A stretch of DNA of 64,000 bases from Segatella copri (GCF_019249655.2 NZ_CP137557.1:936501-1000500); one strand, 5' to 3'; positions 45,765 to 55,103 are shown, counted from the first letter of the stretch. The notes: generated by a model not told the origin, from the letters alone. Numbers and translations are program-made.

Positions 45765-48700
45765 TTACTTTTTCATCATTTCCTCCACGGCTCTGATGAG
45801 CTGGGTGTCATGACCGGTGATGTAATCCTCTGGAGAGTTATACACCTCTACATGTGGATAAAGGGTGGTGTTCTCGCCGAAGGTGCCACGCATGTCGCGG
45901 CAACCTACCTGAGGAATACCGAATACCAGACTGCGGTCCATCAGCGTCTCCCACCATACGGCAGTCATTGTTCCAGCCACCGGCGTACCAATCAGCTTGC
46001 CGATGCCCAACTCCTTATATACCCATGGGAAACCATGACCGTTGCTGTAGTCGTCCTCGCAAATCAATACGCAGGAAGGCTTGGTCCACTTGTTGAATGG
46101 GTCCTTGCCCACCACCTTGCCGTGAGGCACAAAATCCTGATACTGCTTGCCGCTGAGCAGGGTGCAGAGGTCGTCGTGCAGCCAGCCGCCACCATTGTGA
46201 CGCTCATCCACGATTACGGCATCCTTGTTGCGGTTCTTGTCGCTCAAGAGTTCGCTATATACGGTGCGGAAGCTCTCGCTGTTCATCGCCTTTACGTGAA
46301 CATAGGCGATTCTGCCCTTTGATACACTGTCCACGATGGCACGGTTTCTATCTACCCAGCGTTTGTAGAGCAGCTCCTGCTGATTGCCCTGCGAAATCGC
46401 CTTGATGGTGAGAACGAAAGTCTTGCCCTTGGTGTTCTTGATGGTGAGGCGTACGTTCTTGCCGACCTTGCCATCGAGCAATGCGTTGTAATCCTCGCCC
46501 GCCTTGATAGCCTCGCCGTCAATCTTCTCGATGATGCAGCCGGCGGTAACCTCATTCTTCTTCACGGCGAAAGGACCACGCTTGATTACTTCCTGAATCT
46601 TCAGACCGTCGCCCTCGTAGTTAGGGTCGAAGAAGGCTCCGAGGGCTGCGGTAGAAAGCGATGCCGTGCCACCATAGTAGCGGCAACCCGTATGACTGGC
46701 GTTCAGTTCGCCCAGCATCTCGCTCAGCATCTCGGCAAAGTCGAAGTTGTTATTAATATAAGGTAAGAACTTCTCATACACCTTGCGATAGTATGCCCAG
46801 TCCACGCCCTGCATGTTAGGATCGTAGAACTTGTCGTCCACCTGGCGCCATATATGGTCAAAGAGATACTGGCGCTCCTCGGCTGGCTTGTAGTTGAACG
46901 GAGCCTCGAAGGCGATGTTCTTGGTAGCCCTGCTGCCCAGGTCTATCTTCTTGATGCTGCTGCCGTTGCAGAGGAAGAGGTTCTTGATGTCCTTGTCGGC
47001 AACGAAGCCGCCGCCACCGATACCCTTCATCATCAGGGTGGTGCTGCCTTCCTTCAGGTTGTGGCACCAGAGGTCGTAGCCACCTTCGAAGGCTGCCTGG
47101 TAATATATCTTCTCGCCTTTTGAGTCGAGGATGGCGTCACCCATGTTGGATGAGTTGACGGTGAGACGGACGATGCGGTCGCGGCAGTTGTCGAAGTCTA
47201 GCTCCAGCGGTTTTACTTTATCCACCTCTATCTTGCCAGTCTTCTCCTCCTTCTTCTTCTTTTCTTCCTTCTTCTTCTCCTCCTTCTCATCGGCATTCTT
47301 CTCCTTCAGGTCCTTGTTAGCCTCGGCAAGTTCCAGTTCCTCCTTGCTCATGCGGAAGCGGTCGTAGGCATCGAGGTCGAAGAACATGAGATAGGCATCG
47401 TTTTCTGCTCCCCATGAACCGTGACTGCGATATCCGGCACGGTCGCTCTCGAAGAGCATTGCCTTTCCGCCGAGCACCCACTTTCCGTTGCCGTCGCTGT
47501 AGCCGCTGTTGGTTACGTTATGCACCTCCTTGCCATCGGCCTTCACCACGGCTATGTCGGTGTTGTTCCAGCCGCCGGTGCCTATGTAGCTGCACATAAT
47601 CCACTTGCTGTCTGGGCTCCATTCAAACCAGATGTCGCCATCGGCATAAGAAAAATTGTATTTGCCGTCGAGCACGGTGCGCACTTCCTTCGATTTCAGA
47701 TTGATGATGCGGAGGGCGGCACGGTCTTCGTAGAAAGCCACTTCCTTGCCGTCAGGACTGTAGGCTGGATACTGCGAAGTAATGTTGGTCTTGGTAAGCT
47801 GCTCCTCTTCAATGTCGGTGCAGTAAGTAAAGTTCTTTTCCTTCTCGTTCTTGATCTTAGCCTGGAAAATCTGCCATACACCATTGCGCTCGGAGGCATA
47901 GACCAGACTTCTTCCATCTGGGGCAAAGCTCAGGTTGCGCTCCTGCTGAGGAGTATCGGTGATGCGCTTGGTGGTCTTGTATTCTGTAGATGTAACATAT
48001 ACATCGCCGTGCATCACGAAGGCTACTTCCTTGGCATCAGGAGAAAGGGCTATCTCGGTGGCTCCCCACGACTGCACCTGGCGGATGAGGCTTGGCTCCT
48101 CATTGTCGGTGGTGATGGAGATGCTGACCTTCTGAGGCTGTCCGCCTTCCTTTACGGTATAGATTTCGCCATCGAAGCCATAGCAGAGCAGGCCGCTATC
48201 AGAAGAGGTGAGGAATCGGATAGGATTCTTCTTTTCGTGGGTTATCTGGGTATCCTTTCCGCTGGCGATGTTGCGGCGATATACATTGAAGGAACCATCC
48301 TGCTCGCTCAGATAATAGAAGCTCTGGTTATCGGCTGCCCATACCGGGTTGCGGTCTTCGCCCTTGAAGGTGGTGAGCTTCTGGTATTTTCCGTTGTCGA
48401 GCATCCAGATGTCTCGGGTGATAGGTGAGGTGTGGTGCTTGCGCCATGCATCCTCGTAACCTTTCTTGTCGTGGTAGAGCACCTGTCCGTTCTTGTTGAT
48501 GCTGATGTTTTCCATCGGCAGAACGGAATACAGTTTTGGACGACCGCCCTGGGTACTTACCTCGTAAACCTGCGAGAACTCATTGGATGCAAACAGGTTG
48601 CTCTGGGCAGTAGGCATGATATTGGCAGCGAAGAGCACGTGGTCGTTGTCCTTGAAGGCGATAGGTGTCTCCTTGCCGCTGTGGGTGGTGAGTCGGGTTG

Positions 48701-48998
48701 GCGCACCGCCCTTGGCAGAGATGACGTACACATCCATGCTGCCTTCTCGGGTAGAGACGAAGGCAATCTTCTTGCCGTCGGGACTCCAGATAGGCTGCGA
48801 ATCGTAGGCGGCATGGGTAGTCAACTGGCGTGCCTCGCCACCCTGGGCAGGAACGCAATAGAGGTCGCCCTTGTAGGCAAAGGCGATGGTAGAGCCATCG
48901 GGCGAGATGGCCGGGTAGCGCATCCACAGTGGACCCTGCTGGGCCTGGGATGCCAGAGATGCTGCCAGGAGGGCAGCGCTCAGGAACAGTTTCTTCAT
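45765..48998 (-). CDS. Tricorn-like S41 peptidase with beta-propeller
   Basis: 1077 residues with a signal peptide (to ASQAQ). The first about 550 residues contain WD40/TolB-like PD40 repeats (AISPDGSTIAFAY, PIWSPDGKKIAFVS, LSFAPDGRSLVYASE). A charged coiled region follows (EKKKEEKKKKEEK, about 575-600), then a tricorn C1 helical domain, a PDZ-like domain (GCIIEKIDGEAIKAGEDYNALL) and an S41 core (IAYVHVKAM, VIVDERHNGGGW, CEDDYSNGHGFPW with the presumed Ser). It is a periplasmic oligopeptide-degrading protease. Length and order match bacterial tricorn homologues. Confidence 0.92.
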   Translation of the reverse strand: MKKLFLSAALLAASLASQAQQGPLWMRYPAISPDGSTIAFAYKGDLYCVPAQGGEARQLTTHAAYDSQPIWSPDGKKIAFVSTREGSMDVYVISAKGGAPTRLTTHSGKETPIAFKDNDHVLFAANIMPTAQSNLFASNEFSQVYEVSTQGGRPKLYSVLPMENISINKNGQVLYHDKKGYEDAWRKHHTSPITRDIWMLDNGKYQKLTTFKGEDRNPVWAADNQSFYYLSEQDGSFNVYRRNIASGKDTQITHEKKNPIRFLTSSDSGLLCYGFDGEIYTVKEGGQPQKVSISITTDNEEPSLIRQVQSWGATEIALSPDAKEVAFVMHGDVYVTSTEYKTTKRITDTPQQERNLSFAPDGRSLVYASERNGVWQIFQAKIKNEKEKNFTYCTDIEEEQLTKTNITSQYPAYSPDGKEVAFYEDRAALRIINLKSKEVRTVLDGKYNFSYADGDIWFEWSPDSKWIMCSYIGTGGWNNTDIAVVKADGKEVHNVTNSGYSDGNGKWVLGGKAMLFESDRAGYRSHGSWGAENDAYLMFFDLDAYDRFRMSKEELELAEANKDLKEKNADEKEEKKKEEKKKKEEKTGKIEVDKVKPLELDFDNCRDRIVRLTVNSSNMGDAILDSKGEKIYYQAAFEGGYDLWCHNLKEGSTTLMMKGIGGGGFVADKDIKNLFLCNGSSIKKIDLGSRATKNIAFEAPFNYKPAEERQYLFDHIWRQVDDKFYDPNMQGVDWAYYRKVYEKFLPYINNNFDFAEMLSEMLGELNASHTGCRYYGGTASLSTAALGAFFDPNYEGDGLKIQEVIKRGPFAVKKNEVTAGCIIEKIDGEAIKAGEDYNALLDGKVGKNVRLTIKNTKGKTFVLTIKAISQGNQQELLYKRWVDRNRAIVDSVSKGRIAYVHVKAMNSESFRTVYSELLSDKNRNKDAVIVDERHNGGGWLHDDLCTLLSGKQYQDFVPHGKVVGKDPFNKWTKPSCVLICEDDYSNGHGFPWVYKELGIGKLIGTPVAGTMTAVWWETLMDRSLVFGIPQVGCRDMRGTFGENTTLYPHVEVYNSPEDYITGHDTQLIRAVEEMMKK

Positions 48999-49034
48999 AC
49001 TATATAGTTTATCATTATGAGTCGATTATTGCTG

Positions 49035-49042
49035 CAAAGGTA
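49035..49042 (-). promoter_or_regulatory. Tricorn-like protease promoter -7 element
   Basis: TACCTTTG on the minus strand, about 37 bp before the ATG at 48998. Confidence 0.5.
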
Positions 49043-49148
49043 CAACAAAATATCGGTTTGATAGGTTTTAAAATTCAAAAATAGGTTAATTTTGGTATAT
49101 AAGTCGATATTTCTGTAGCATGAATGCCATTCTTTCGAGATATAATCG

Positions 49149-49156
49149 TAATTTTG
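49149..49156 (+). promoter_or_regulatory. GH20 promoter -7 element
   Basis: TAATTTTG followed by CAC, 30 bp before the ATG at 49187. Confidence 0.5.
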
Positions 49157-49186
49157 CACTAATTTAAAACCTATTATACAAAAATT

Positions 49187-50818
49187 ATGTTACGAAGAAT
49201 CATTCTAACTGTGGCTCTCTTGGCAAGCCTTTCTCTTTCTGCCAAGGATTTGAACATGGGAAGTTGGCAAATCGTTCCTTTACCAGAGCAGGTGAAGGAG
49301 GTGGAGGCAGCTCCGTTCAAAATTACTTCAAAGACAACTATTTATTACGCTGCTGGCGATGAGAAGCAGAAGAAGGATGCCGAGTTCCTGGCATCTCATA
49401 TCAAGGAGGTAACCGGTATCGAGGTGAAGACTACTGATAAGCAGGAGAAGAAGCAGATTCGTCTGGCTCTGAATGCCGGCGACCCAAAATCTGAGGCTTA
49501 TTCCCTGGTGGTGAACAAGGCGGGCATCACCATTTCTGCCACCTCTCATGTGGGTATCTTCTACGGCATCCAGAGTGTGATGAAGGCTTTGCCTATTGCC
49601 AAGGATGTGAAGAGTGTTTCCCTGCCAGCCGTAGAGGTGAAGGATGCGCCTCGCTTTGCCTACCGTGCGTTTATGATAGATGTGGGCCGCCATTATTTCA
49701 GCGTTCCTTATCTCAAGAAGCTAATTGATGTGTTTGCGATGCACAACATCAATTATTTCCACTGGCATCTTACCGAGGACCAGGGCTGGCGTCTTGAAAT
49801 CAAGAAGTATCCGATGCTTACCCAGATTGGTTCCAAGCGCAAGGAAACTATCCTGCCAACCAACAAGAATGAGTTTGACGGCGTTCCTGTATCGGGCTAT
49901 TATACCCAGGATGAGGCTCGCGAAATCGTGAAGTATGCTGCCGACAGATACATCACCGTGATTCCTGAGGTGGATATGCCGGGCCACATGCTGGCTGCCC
50001 TGGCTTCTTATCCTGAGTTGGGCTGCACGGGTGGTCCTTACGAGGTGGCTACCCGCTTTGGCGTATTCGAGGATGTGTTGTGTGCCGGTAAGACTCAGAC
50101 TCTTCAGTTTGCCAAGGACGTGATGGATGAGATCATGGACATTTTCCCATCAGAGTATATTCATATTGGTGGCGACGAGTGCCCAAAGAACCGCTGGAAG
50201 GTTTGCGGGAACTGTCAGAAGAAGATAGAGGAGCTTGGCATTCAGGAACTTCCTAAGCACAGCAAGGAAGAGCAGTTGCAGACCTGGTTTATGGGTGAGA
50301 TAGAGAAGCAGATCAGAAATCGTGGCAGAAAGATGATGGGTTGGGATGAGATTCTGGAAGGAACTCCATCCAAGGACATCACCGTTTGCGGTTGGACCAG
50401 TGTGAATGCCAGCATCCGTTCAGCCCGTGAGGGTCATCCTACCATCGTGGCTCCTATCACCAATTTCTATTTCAGCAATCCTCGCATCAACAAGATAGAG
50501 GGTATTCCTAGCATCCAGCGCGTATATGATCTGGAGCCTTGCTCTGATAAGCTGACTCCTGCCGAGCAGAAGAACATCATCGGTGCCGAGGGTTGTATCT
50601 GGACTGAGTGGGTGAAGGATGCCGAGAAGATGGAGTGGGAGTTGCTGCCAAGACTTGCCGCCCTTTCTGAGGTTCAGTGGACTGCTAAGGACAAGCGAAA
50701 CTTGGAGAACTTCCTCCCTCGCATGCTCCATATGCAGGATTTGTATCGCCTTTACGGCTTGAATTACAAGGCTGATATCGAGGATGCCGTGAAGAAGCAT
50801 CTGGAAGAAAAGAAGTGA
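49187..50818 (+). CDS. GH20 beta-N-acetylhexosaminidase
   Basis: 543 residues. Signal peptide (LTVALLASLSLSAK), GH20b domain (about 25-145), then the catalytic barrel starting FAYRAFMIDVGRHY. Key landmarks are FHWHLTEDQGWRLEIK, VIPEVDMPGH and the catalytic Asp-Glu pair in HIGGDECPK (about residue 330). It ends with a Trp-rich ALSEVQWT segment. It removes terminal GlcNAc/GalNAc from glycans in the periplasm or at the surface and would suit mucin or N-glycan use. Single-gene unit. Confidence 0.93.
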   Translation: MLRRIILTVALLASLSLSAKDLNMGSWQIVPLPEQVKEVEAAPFKITSKTTIYYAAGDEKQKKDAEFLASHIKEVTGIEVKTTDKQEKKQIRLALNAGDPKSEAYSLVVNKAGITISATSHVGIFYGIQSVMKALPIAKDVKSVSLPAVEVKDAPRFAYRAFMIDVGRHYFSVPYLKKLIDVFAMHNINYFHWHLTEDQGWRLEIKKYPMLTQIGSKRKETILPTNKNEFDGVPVSGYYTQDEAREIVKYAADRYITVIPEVDMPGHMLAALASYPELGCTGGPYEVATRFGVFEDVLCAGKTQTLQFAKDVMDEIMDIFPSEYIHIGGDECPKNRWKVCGNCQKKIEELGIQELPKHSKEEQLQTWFMGEIEKQIRNRGRKMMGWDEILEGTPSKDITVCGWTSVNASIRSAREGHPTIVAPITNFYFSNPRINKIEGIPSIQRVYDLEPCSDKLTPAEQKNIIGAEGCIWTEWVKDAEKMEWELLPRLAALSEVQWTAKDKRNLENFLPRMLHMQDLYRLYGLNYKADIEDAVKKHLEEKK

Positions 50819-50831
50819 TATTTGTAGATAG

Positions 50832-50873
50832 CTCCGCCCTAACTCCCCTTTTTTCGAGGTTGTTAGGGCGGAG
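50832..50873 (+). terminator. GH20 terminator
   Basis: CTCCGCCCTAAC (50832-50843) with GTTAGGGCGGAG (50862-50873), perfect 12 bp. The stem sequence is shared with the terminator at 52625. Confidence 0.8.
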
Positions 50874-50879
50874 TTCTTG

Positions 50880-50915
50880 TATTTTAATGTCCGTTTTTAA
50901 AACTGATACTGCCCC
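50880..50915 (+). repeat. 36-bp direct repeat, left
   Basis: TATTTTAATGTCCG...ACTGATACTGCCCC, repeated at 52148-52183 with two mismatches in 36. Possibly an insertion-element end; no matching transposase is present. Confidence 0.65.
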
Positions 50916-51020
50916 CATGTGATAGGGAGGAAGATAGATGAAAACATTGAAAAAACGCCCTAGAACCATCTCTTCTTCATTTTCTTCAAGAATTCCTTGG
51001 TGATAGGGAAGCCGGAGGCA

Positions 51021-51527
51021 TCACCTATTACGGAGTCGGTATGACAGAAGGGACATATCCGTCTCATCGTATAGCAGTTCATCCAATTCCCTTTTATCCT
51101 TGACAGCCTGGTTTCTCTCCCAGATCCATTCCGTGGTAAGCGGAGAATCGACAACGATGGCTAGTTTCACCTCATCGCCACGATATACTTCCACGATGTC
51201 ACCCTTCTTGAATCTGATCTGTTCAGCGCTTCTGCCTCGGAAGGTCTCGTCAGGATGACGGTCGTATGCTGGCGAATCGCAGACTCCGGGATAGTAGATA
51301 CTGAAACCCGAACAGCAGTAAGACCGGTCGATCAGTTTTCCCTCACCGTCATACACTCTTTCAGAAAGACATTCGCGGTCGTAGTGCAACAGTCCCATTG
51401 GAATCTCCGAGATATAATAGCAGAAGGTATCCATCGGATAGTCGTCTTCCTCCTTCATCTTTTTGCGGTACTGGACATCCTGGTGCATCAGACTCTCAGC
51501 CAATAGCTTGAATTCTTCGTATGTCAT
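51021..51527 (-). CDS. Unknown protein, probably frameshifted at the 3' end
   Basis: 168 residues, cytoplasmic, beginning MTYEEFKLLAESLMHQDVQY. It has a beta-rich middle (IRFKKGDIVEVYRGDEVKLAIVVDSPLT). The current frame ends in YRLRNR. In the next frame the sequence continues as GDASGFPITKEFLKKMKKRW to a stop at 50960, and FPIPEEF-like endings are common in similar Bacteroidales hypothetical proteins, so a frameshift near 51080 is likely. Function unknown. Confidence 0.6.
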   Translation of the reverse strand: MTYEEFKLLAESLMHQDVQYRKKMKEEDDYPMDTFCYYISEIPMGLLHYDRECLSERVYDGEGKLIDRSYCCSGFSIYYPGVCDSPAYDRHPDETFRGRSAEQIRFKKGDIVEVYRGDEVKLAIVVDSPLTTEWIWERNQAVKDKRELDELLYDETDMSLLSYRLRNR

Positions 51528-51652
51528 GGGATGGCTATCTTAAGAAGTGAAAGTCAATCTTGGGTCTAAGTTCAGGGAGACCATCTTCATCAGGTTCTAT
51601 CTGATTTTTTGTAGTTCCCCTTCTAACTATATTTTTGTGGAGTGCCCTTTTC

Positions 51653-52006
51653 TTAGTCTTTTAATGTAGCCAAAGGTATAACCTTTACTCCATCTTCCCT
51701 GGTATAAGCCATTTCGCCTCCTGTCATGACAATCAGCAGGTCTGGCTCTCTGAGTGGCATCTGATGCTCTGTCTTGTTCTTCTCACGAATCAGATCCCGT
51801 AGTTGCAGGAGATGCTTGGCACCATCTTCTATCTCCCGACTACCCAACTTGCATTCTATCAAGGCATAGCGGCCATCTGCAAGATGAAGCACGATGTCTG
51901 CCTCCAGGTCATAGCGGTCGTGATAGTAAGAGACTCTACCTCCAAAGGCTTCCAAATGAAGTTGGAGCATTCTGTCTGCTATTCTATCTAAATACTTCAT
52001 ATTCAA
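51653..52006 (-). CDS. DUF4143-type C-terminal domain fragment (PD-(D/E)XK-like)
   Basis: 117 residues resembling the C-terminal end of AAA_14/DUF4143 ATPases: FGGRVSYYHDRYDLEADIVLHL, YALIECKLGSREIEDGAKHL (E-C-K in the nuclease-like position) and REPDLLIVMTGGEMAYTREDGVKVIPL. The ATPase part is missing. A TATCTTTG promoter element lies 15 bp upstream of the ATG, so it may be expressed as a stand-alone domain, but a pseudogene is equally likely. Confidence 0.6.
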   Translation of the reverse strand: MNMKYLDRIADRMLQLHLEAFGGRVSYYHDRYDLEADIVLHLADGRYALIECKLGSREIEDGAKHLLQLRDLIREKNKTEHQMPLREPDLLIVMTGGEMAYTREDGVKVIPLATLKD

Positions 52007-52020
52007 TATGTTTTTGTTTG

Positions 52021-52028
52021 CAAAGATA
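52021..52028 (-). promoter_or_regulatory. Promoter -7 element of the DUF4143 fragment
   Basis: TATCTTTG on the minus strand, 14 bp before the ATG, leaving a very short leader. Confidence 0.4.
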
Positions 52029-52053
52029 GTAATAAATAGTGGAATCTACAAAT

Positions 52054-52141
52054 AATTTTGTATTTTTGTGGTATTTTATTTTGTGTTTTAACGGTATTTT
52101 ACTTTGTATTTTTGCGGTACTTTACTTTGTATTTTTGCGGT
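52054..52141. repeat. 23-bp tandem repeat (about 3.8 copies)
   Basis: Units at 52073-52095, 52096-52118 and 52119-52141, each of the form (A/C)TTTTA.TTTGTATTTTTGCGGT, plus a partial unit from 52054. They lie between two DUF4143 remnants. Confidence 0.7.
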
Positions 52142-52147
52142 AAACGG

Positions 52148-52183
52148 TATTTTAATGTCCGTTTTCTAAACTGATACTGCCCC
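52148..52183 (+). repeat. 36-bp direct repeat, right
   Basis: See 50880. It abuts the start of the DUF4143 remnant. Confidence 0.65.
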
Positions 52184-52192
52184 TTTTCTCGA

Positions 52193-52615
52193 CTGCCACT
52201 TGCCAGTTATGAAAATCGGGCAGCCTTCAAGATCTTCGTCCTGGATGTTGGGCTTTTGGGTGCGATGTCTAATCTCAAGGCAGCGACAATAGTGTCTGGC
52301 AACAGTATTTTTACCGAATTCAAAGGAGCATTGACGGAACAGTATGTTTTGCAGCAGCTCGTTCTCAGGTATGAACCGTATTATTATGCCAAAACCAATA
52401 GTACTCAGGAGATTGATTTTCTGCTCCAGGATGAGGAGGATGAGATTGTTCCGCTGGAGGTGAAAGCCGAGACGAAAGTCAAGGCAAAGAGCCTGCGCCA
52501 GTTTGTTGCAGACAACCGGTCAAAGAAGGCCTATCGCATCTCTATGAATGATTATCAGCAGGGAGATTGGGTTACAAACGTACCGCTTTATGCGGTAAAT
52601 GGTCTTGAATTTTAG
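52193..52615 (+). pseudogene. C-terminal half of a DUF4143 ATPase
   Basis: In frame from 52193: LPLASYENRAAFKIFVLDVGLLGAM, then GNSIFTEFKGALTEQYVLQQL, YYYAKTNSTQEIDFLL and VPLEVKAETKVKAKSLRQF. This is the DUF4143 half of an AAA_14 ATPase, without start codon or Walker motifs. An ATG at 52256 could give 119 residues, but the conserved sequence begins upstream of it, so it is a truncated gene whose 5' end is replaced by the 36-bp repeat. Confidence 0.72.
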
Positions 52616-52624
52616 CGATAGCTT

Positions 52625-52658
52625 CGCCCTAACTATATAAAAATAGGTAGTTAGGGCG
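52625..52658 (+). terminator. Terminator of the DUF4143 remnant
   Basis: CGCCCTAACTA with TAGTTAGGGCG, perfect 11 bp. It resembles the GH20 terminator stem. Confidence 0.7.
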
Positions 52659-52705
52659 GTGGTATCGCATTTGCAAATATATATGAAGTTCCGAAAAATG
52701 AAAAT

Positions 52706-52735
52706 CCCCAACCTGCTATGAAAAGCGGGTTGGGG
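52706..52735 (-). terminator. cysK terminator
   Basis: CCCCAACCTGCT with AGCGGGTTGGGG (one mismatch in 12), T-rich on the minus-strand side. Confidence 0.75.
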
Positions 52736-52781
52736 AAATTATGATAGATTTTGCTTTCTTCAGATAATATCCGATTGTGAA

Positions 52782-53729
52782 TTACAATGGATACTCCTCG
52801 AAAGCATAGAGTACAGTGCTTAAATAACGCTCACCAGTATCTGGCAAGAGGGCAACAATCTTCTTGCCCTTGTTCTCAGGACGCTTCGCAATCTCGGTGG
52901 CTGCAAAGGCGGCGGCACCTGATGAGATACCTACCAGGAGGCCCTCGGTCTGAGCCAATTCACGACCTGCCTTGATGGCATCATCGTTCTGAATATCCAA
53001 TACCTCATCGATGAATTCTGAAGAGTAGGTCTCTGGAACGAAGCCGGCACCGATGCCCTGAATCTTGTGAGGACCGCTCTGTCCGCCGTTCAATACAGGC
53101 GATGTGGCAGGCTCTACGGCAATCACCTTCACGTTAGGATTCTGCTCCTTCAGATACTTGGCGATACCCGAAATGGTTCCACCGGTTCCTACACCGGCTA
53201 CGAAGATATCAATCTCGCCATCGGTATCAGCCCAGATTTCTGGTCCAGTTGTGGCATAGTGCTTGGCAGGATTGGCTGGGTTGGTAAACTGTCCCAGAAT
53301 CACGGAACCCGGAATGGAATCGCGGAGTTCCTCGGCAGCCTTGATGGCACCAGGCATTCCGTCCTTGCCGCTGGTCAGTCTCACTTCAGCGCCGTAAGCC
53401 TTCACCAGGTTTCTGCGCTCCACACTCATGGTTTCTGGCATGGTGAGGATGAGGTGGTAGCCCTTTACGGCTGATACCAGAGCCAGGCCTACACCCGTGT
53501 TACCGCTGGTTGGTTCGATGATGGTGGCACCTGGTTTCAGGATACCCTTCTGCTCAGCGTCTTCAATCATCGCAAGTGCGATACGATCCTTTACGCTTCC
53601 GCCAGGATTGAAGAATTCTACCTTAGCAATTACAGGAGTCTCCAAACTCTTGGATGCTGAATACTTACCCAATTCTACCAATGGGGTCTTACCGATTAAA
53701 TCAGTAATCTGTTTATAAATCTTTGCCAT
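52782..53729 (-). CDS. cysK: Cysteine synthase (O-acetylserine sulfhydrylase)
   Basis: 315 residues of the PLP fold-type II family: FFNPGGSVKDRIALAM with the PLP Lys (about residue 45), the PTSGNTGVGLALV substrate loop (about 74), VGTGGTISGIAKYL (about 180) and GISSGAA. It makes L-cysteine from O-acetylserine and sulfide in the cytoplasm. It lies 78 bp downstream of metY on the same strand, so both sulfhydrylation genes probably share the metY promoter. A 14-bp tandem repeat fills the gap. Confidence 0.94.
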   Translation of the reverse strand: MAKIYKQITDLIGKTPLVELGKYSASKSLETPVIAKVEFFNPGGSVKDRIALAMIEDAEQKGILKPGATIIEPTSGNTGVGLALVSAVKGYHLILTMPETMSVERRNLVKAYGAEVRLTSGKDGMPGAIKAAEELRDSIPGSVILGQFTNPANPAKHYATTGPEIWADTDGEIDIFVAGVGTGGTISGIAKYLKEQNPNVKVIAVEPATSPVLNGGQSGPHKIQGIGAGFVPETYSSEFIDEVLDIQNDDAIKAGRELAQTEGLLVGISSGAAAFAATEIAKRPENKGKKIVALLPDTGERYLSTVLYAFEEYPL

Positions 53730-53752
53730 AACTGTACTCTAATTTAAATCAT

Positions 53753-53808
53753 TAATAATTAATCACTAATAATTAATCACTACTCACTAATCACTACTCA
53801 CTAATCAC
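53753..53808. repeat. Four 14-bp tandem repeats between metY and cysK
   Basis: Two units TAATAATTAATCAC then two units TACTCACTAATCAC, exactly contiguous. The last base is part of the metY stop codon. Confidence 0.75.
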
Positions 53809-55103
53809 TACTTTACGTAGGTAAATGCCTCATCGAGAGCCTCAATCAGGTCGTCGATGTTCTCGATACCGATGCTCAATCGAACAGTAGAAGGATAGAT
53901 GTGCTGCTCCTCCAATTCCTCTGGGCTCAACTGAGAGTGGGTGGTTGTTGCTGGGTGGATAACCAGTGACTTCACGTCAGCTACGTTAGCCAGCAAAGAG
54001 AAGATGCGCAGGTGGTCGATGAACTCCCATGCCTCTTTCTCGCCGCCCTTGATATCGAAGGTGAAGATGCTGCCACCGCCGTTAGGGAAGAGCTTTTTGT
54101 AAAGCTCGTGGTCTGGATGAGAAGGAACGGCTGGGTGATTAACCTTAGCCACCTTAGGGTTATTCTCCAGATACTCTACTACCTTCAATGCATTCTGAAC
54201 GTGACGCTCTACACGGAGGCTCAATGTCTCCAAGCCCTGAAGAAGAATCCAGGCGTTGAATGGAGAGATGGTTGCACCGGTATCACGAAGGATGACCGCA
54301 CGGATTCGGGTTACGAAGGCTGCTGCTCCGGCTACATCAGCGAATACGGCACCATGATAAGATGGGTCTGGCTTAGCGAGAGTAGGGAACTTGTCGGCAT
54401 TTGCCTTCCAGTCGAACTTACCGCCATCTACGATGACACCACCGAGAGATGAACCGTGACCGCCGATGAACTTAGTTGCAGAGTGAACCACGATATCTGC
54501 TCCGTGCTCGATAGGACGGATGAGGTATGGAGTGCCGAAGGTGTTATCGATAATCAATGGGATGTTGTGGCGATGGGCAATCTCTGCCAACTTATCGATA
54601 TCGGTTACATCTGAGTTAGGATTTCCGAAGGTCTCTGCATAGAGTGCCTTGGTATTGTCCTGGATGGCAGCCTCTACCTGCTCGAAGTTGCGAGGATCCA
54701 CGATGGTGTAGCTGACACCCTGTGTGGATAATGTATGAGTGATGAGGTTATAAGTACCACCGTAGATGTTGTCGGCAGCTACGATGTGGTCGCCGTTCTG
54801 AAGGATGTTCTGCAGAGCGTAGGTAACGGCGGCAGCACCAGAAGCGACAGCCAAACCTGCTACACCACCCTCGAGGGCAGCCACACGGTCTTCGAATACA
54901 CCCTGAGTTGAGTTGGTCAAGCGACCATAGATATTACCTGCGTCACGGAGTCCGAATCTATCGGCAGCGTGCTGAGAGTTGCGGAACACGTAACTTGTGG
55001 TCTGGTAGATAGGCACCGCACGAGCGTCGGTAGCTGGATCTGGATTTTCCTGACCTACATGCAACTGAAGTGTCTCAAAGCGAAGTTTCTTTTCTGTACT
55101 CAT
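53808..55103 (-). CDS. metY: O-acetylhomoserine aminocarboxypropyltransferase
   Basis: 431 residues of the Cys/Met metabolism PLP family. It starts FETLQLHVGQENPDPATDARAVPIYQTTSYVF; the PLP Lys is in SATKFIGGHGSSLGG (about residue 212), with GLETLSLRVERHVQNAL and the terminal SVGIENIDDLIEAL-type end. It forms homocysteine from O-acetylhomoserine and sulfide. It has a roughly 160-nt leader with repeats; no known SAM riboswitch was recognised. Confidence 0.92.
   Translation of the reverse strand: MSTEKKLRFETLQLHVGQENPDPATDARAVPIYQTTSYVFRNSQHAADRFGLRDAGNIYGRLTNSTQGVFEDRVAALEGGVAGLAVASGAAAVTYALQNILQNGDHIVAADNIYGGTYNLITHTLSTQGVSYTIVDPRNFEQVEAAIQDNTKALYAETFGNPNSDVTDIDKLAEIAHRHNIPLIIDNTFGTPYLIRPIEHGADIVVHSATKFIGGHGSSLGGVIVDGGKFDWKANADKFPTLAKPDPSYHGAVFADVAGAAAFVTRIRAVILRDTGATISPFNAWILLQGLETLSLRVERHVQNALKVVEYLENNPKVAKVNHPAVPSHPDHELYKKLFPNGGGSIFTFDIKGGEKEAWEFIDHLRIFSLLANVADVKSLVIHPATTTHSQLSPEELEEQHIYPSTVRLSIGIENIDDLIEALDEAFTYVK

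Noticed and set aside
47421..48428. 335-codon plus-strand frame opposite the tricorn-like gene
   Set aside because: Antisense to the conserved beta-propeller coding region; its composition is that of a shadow.
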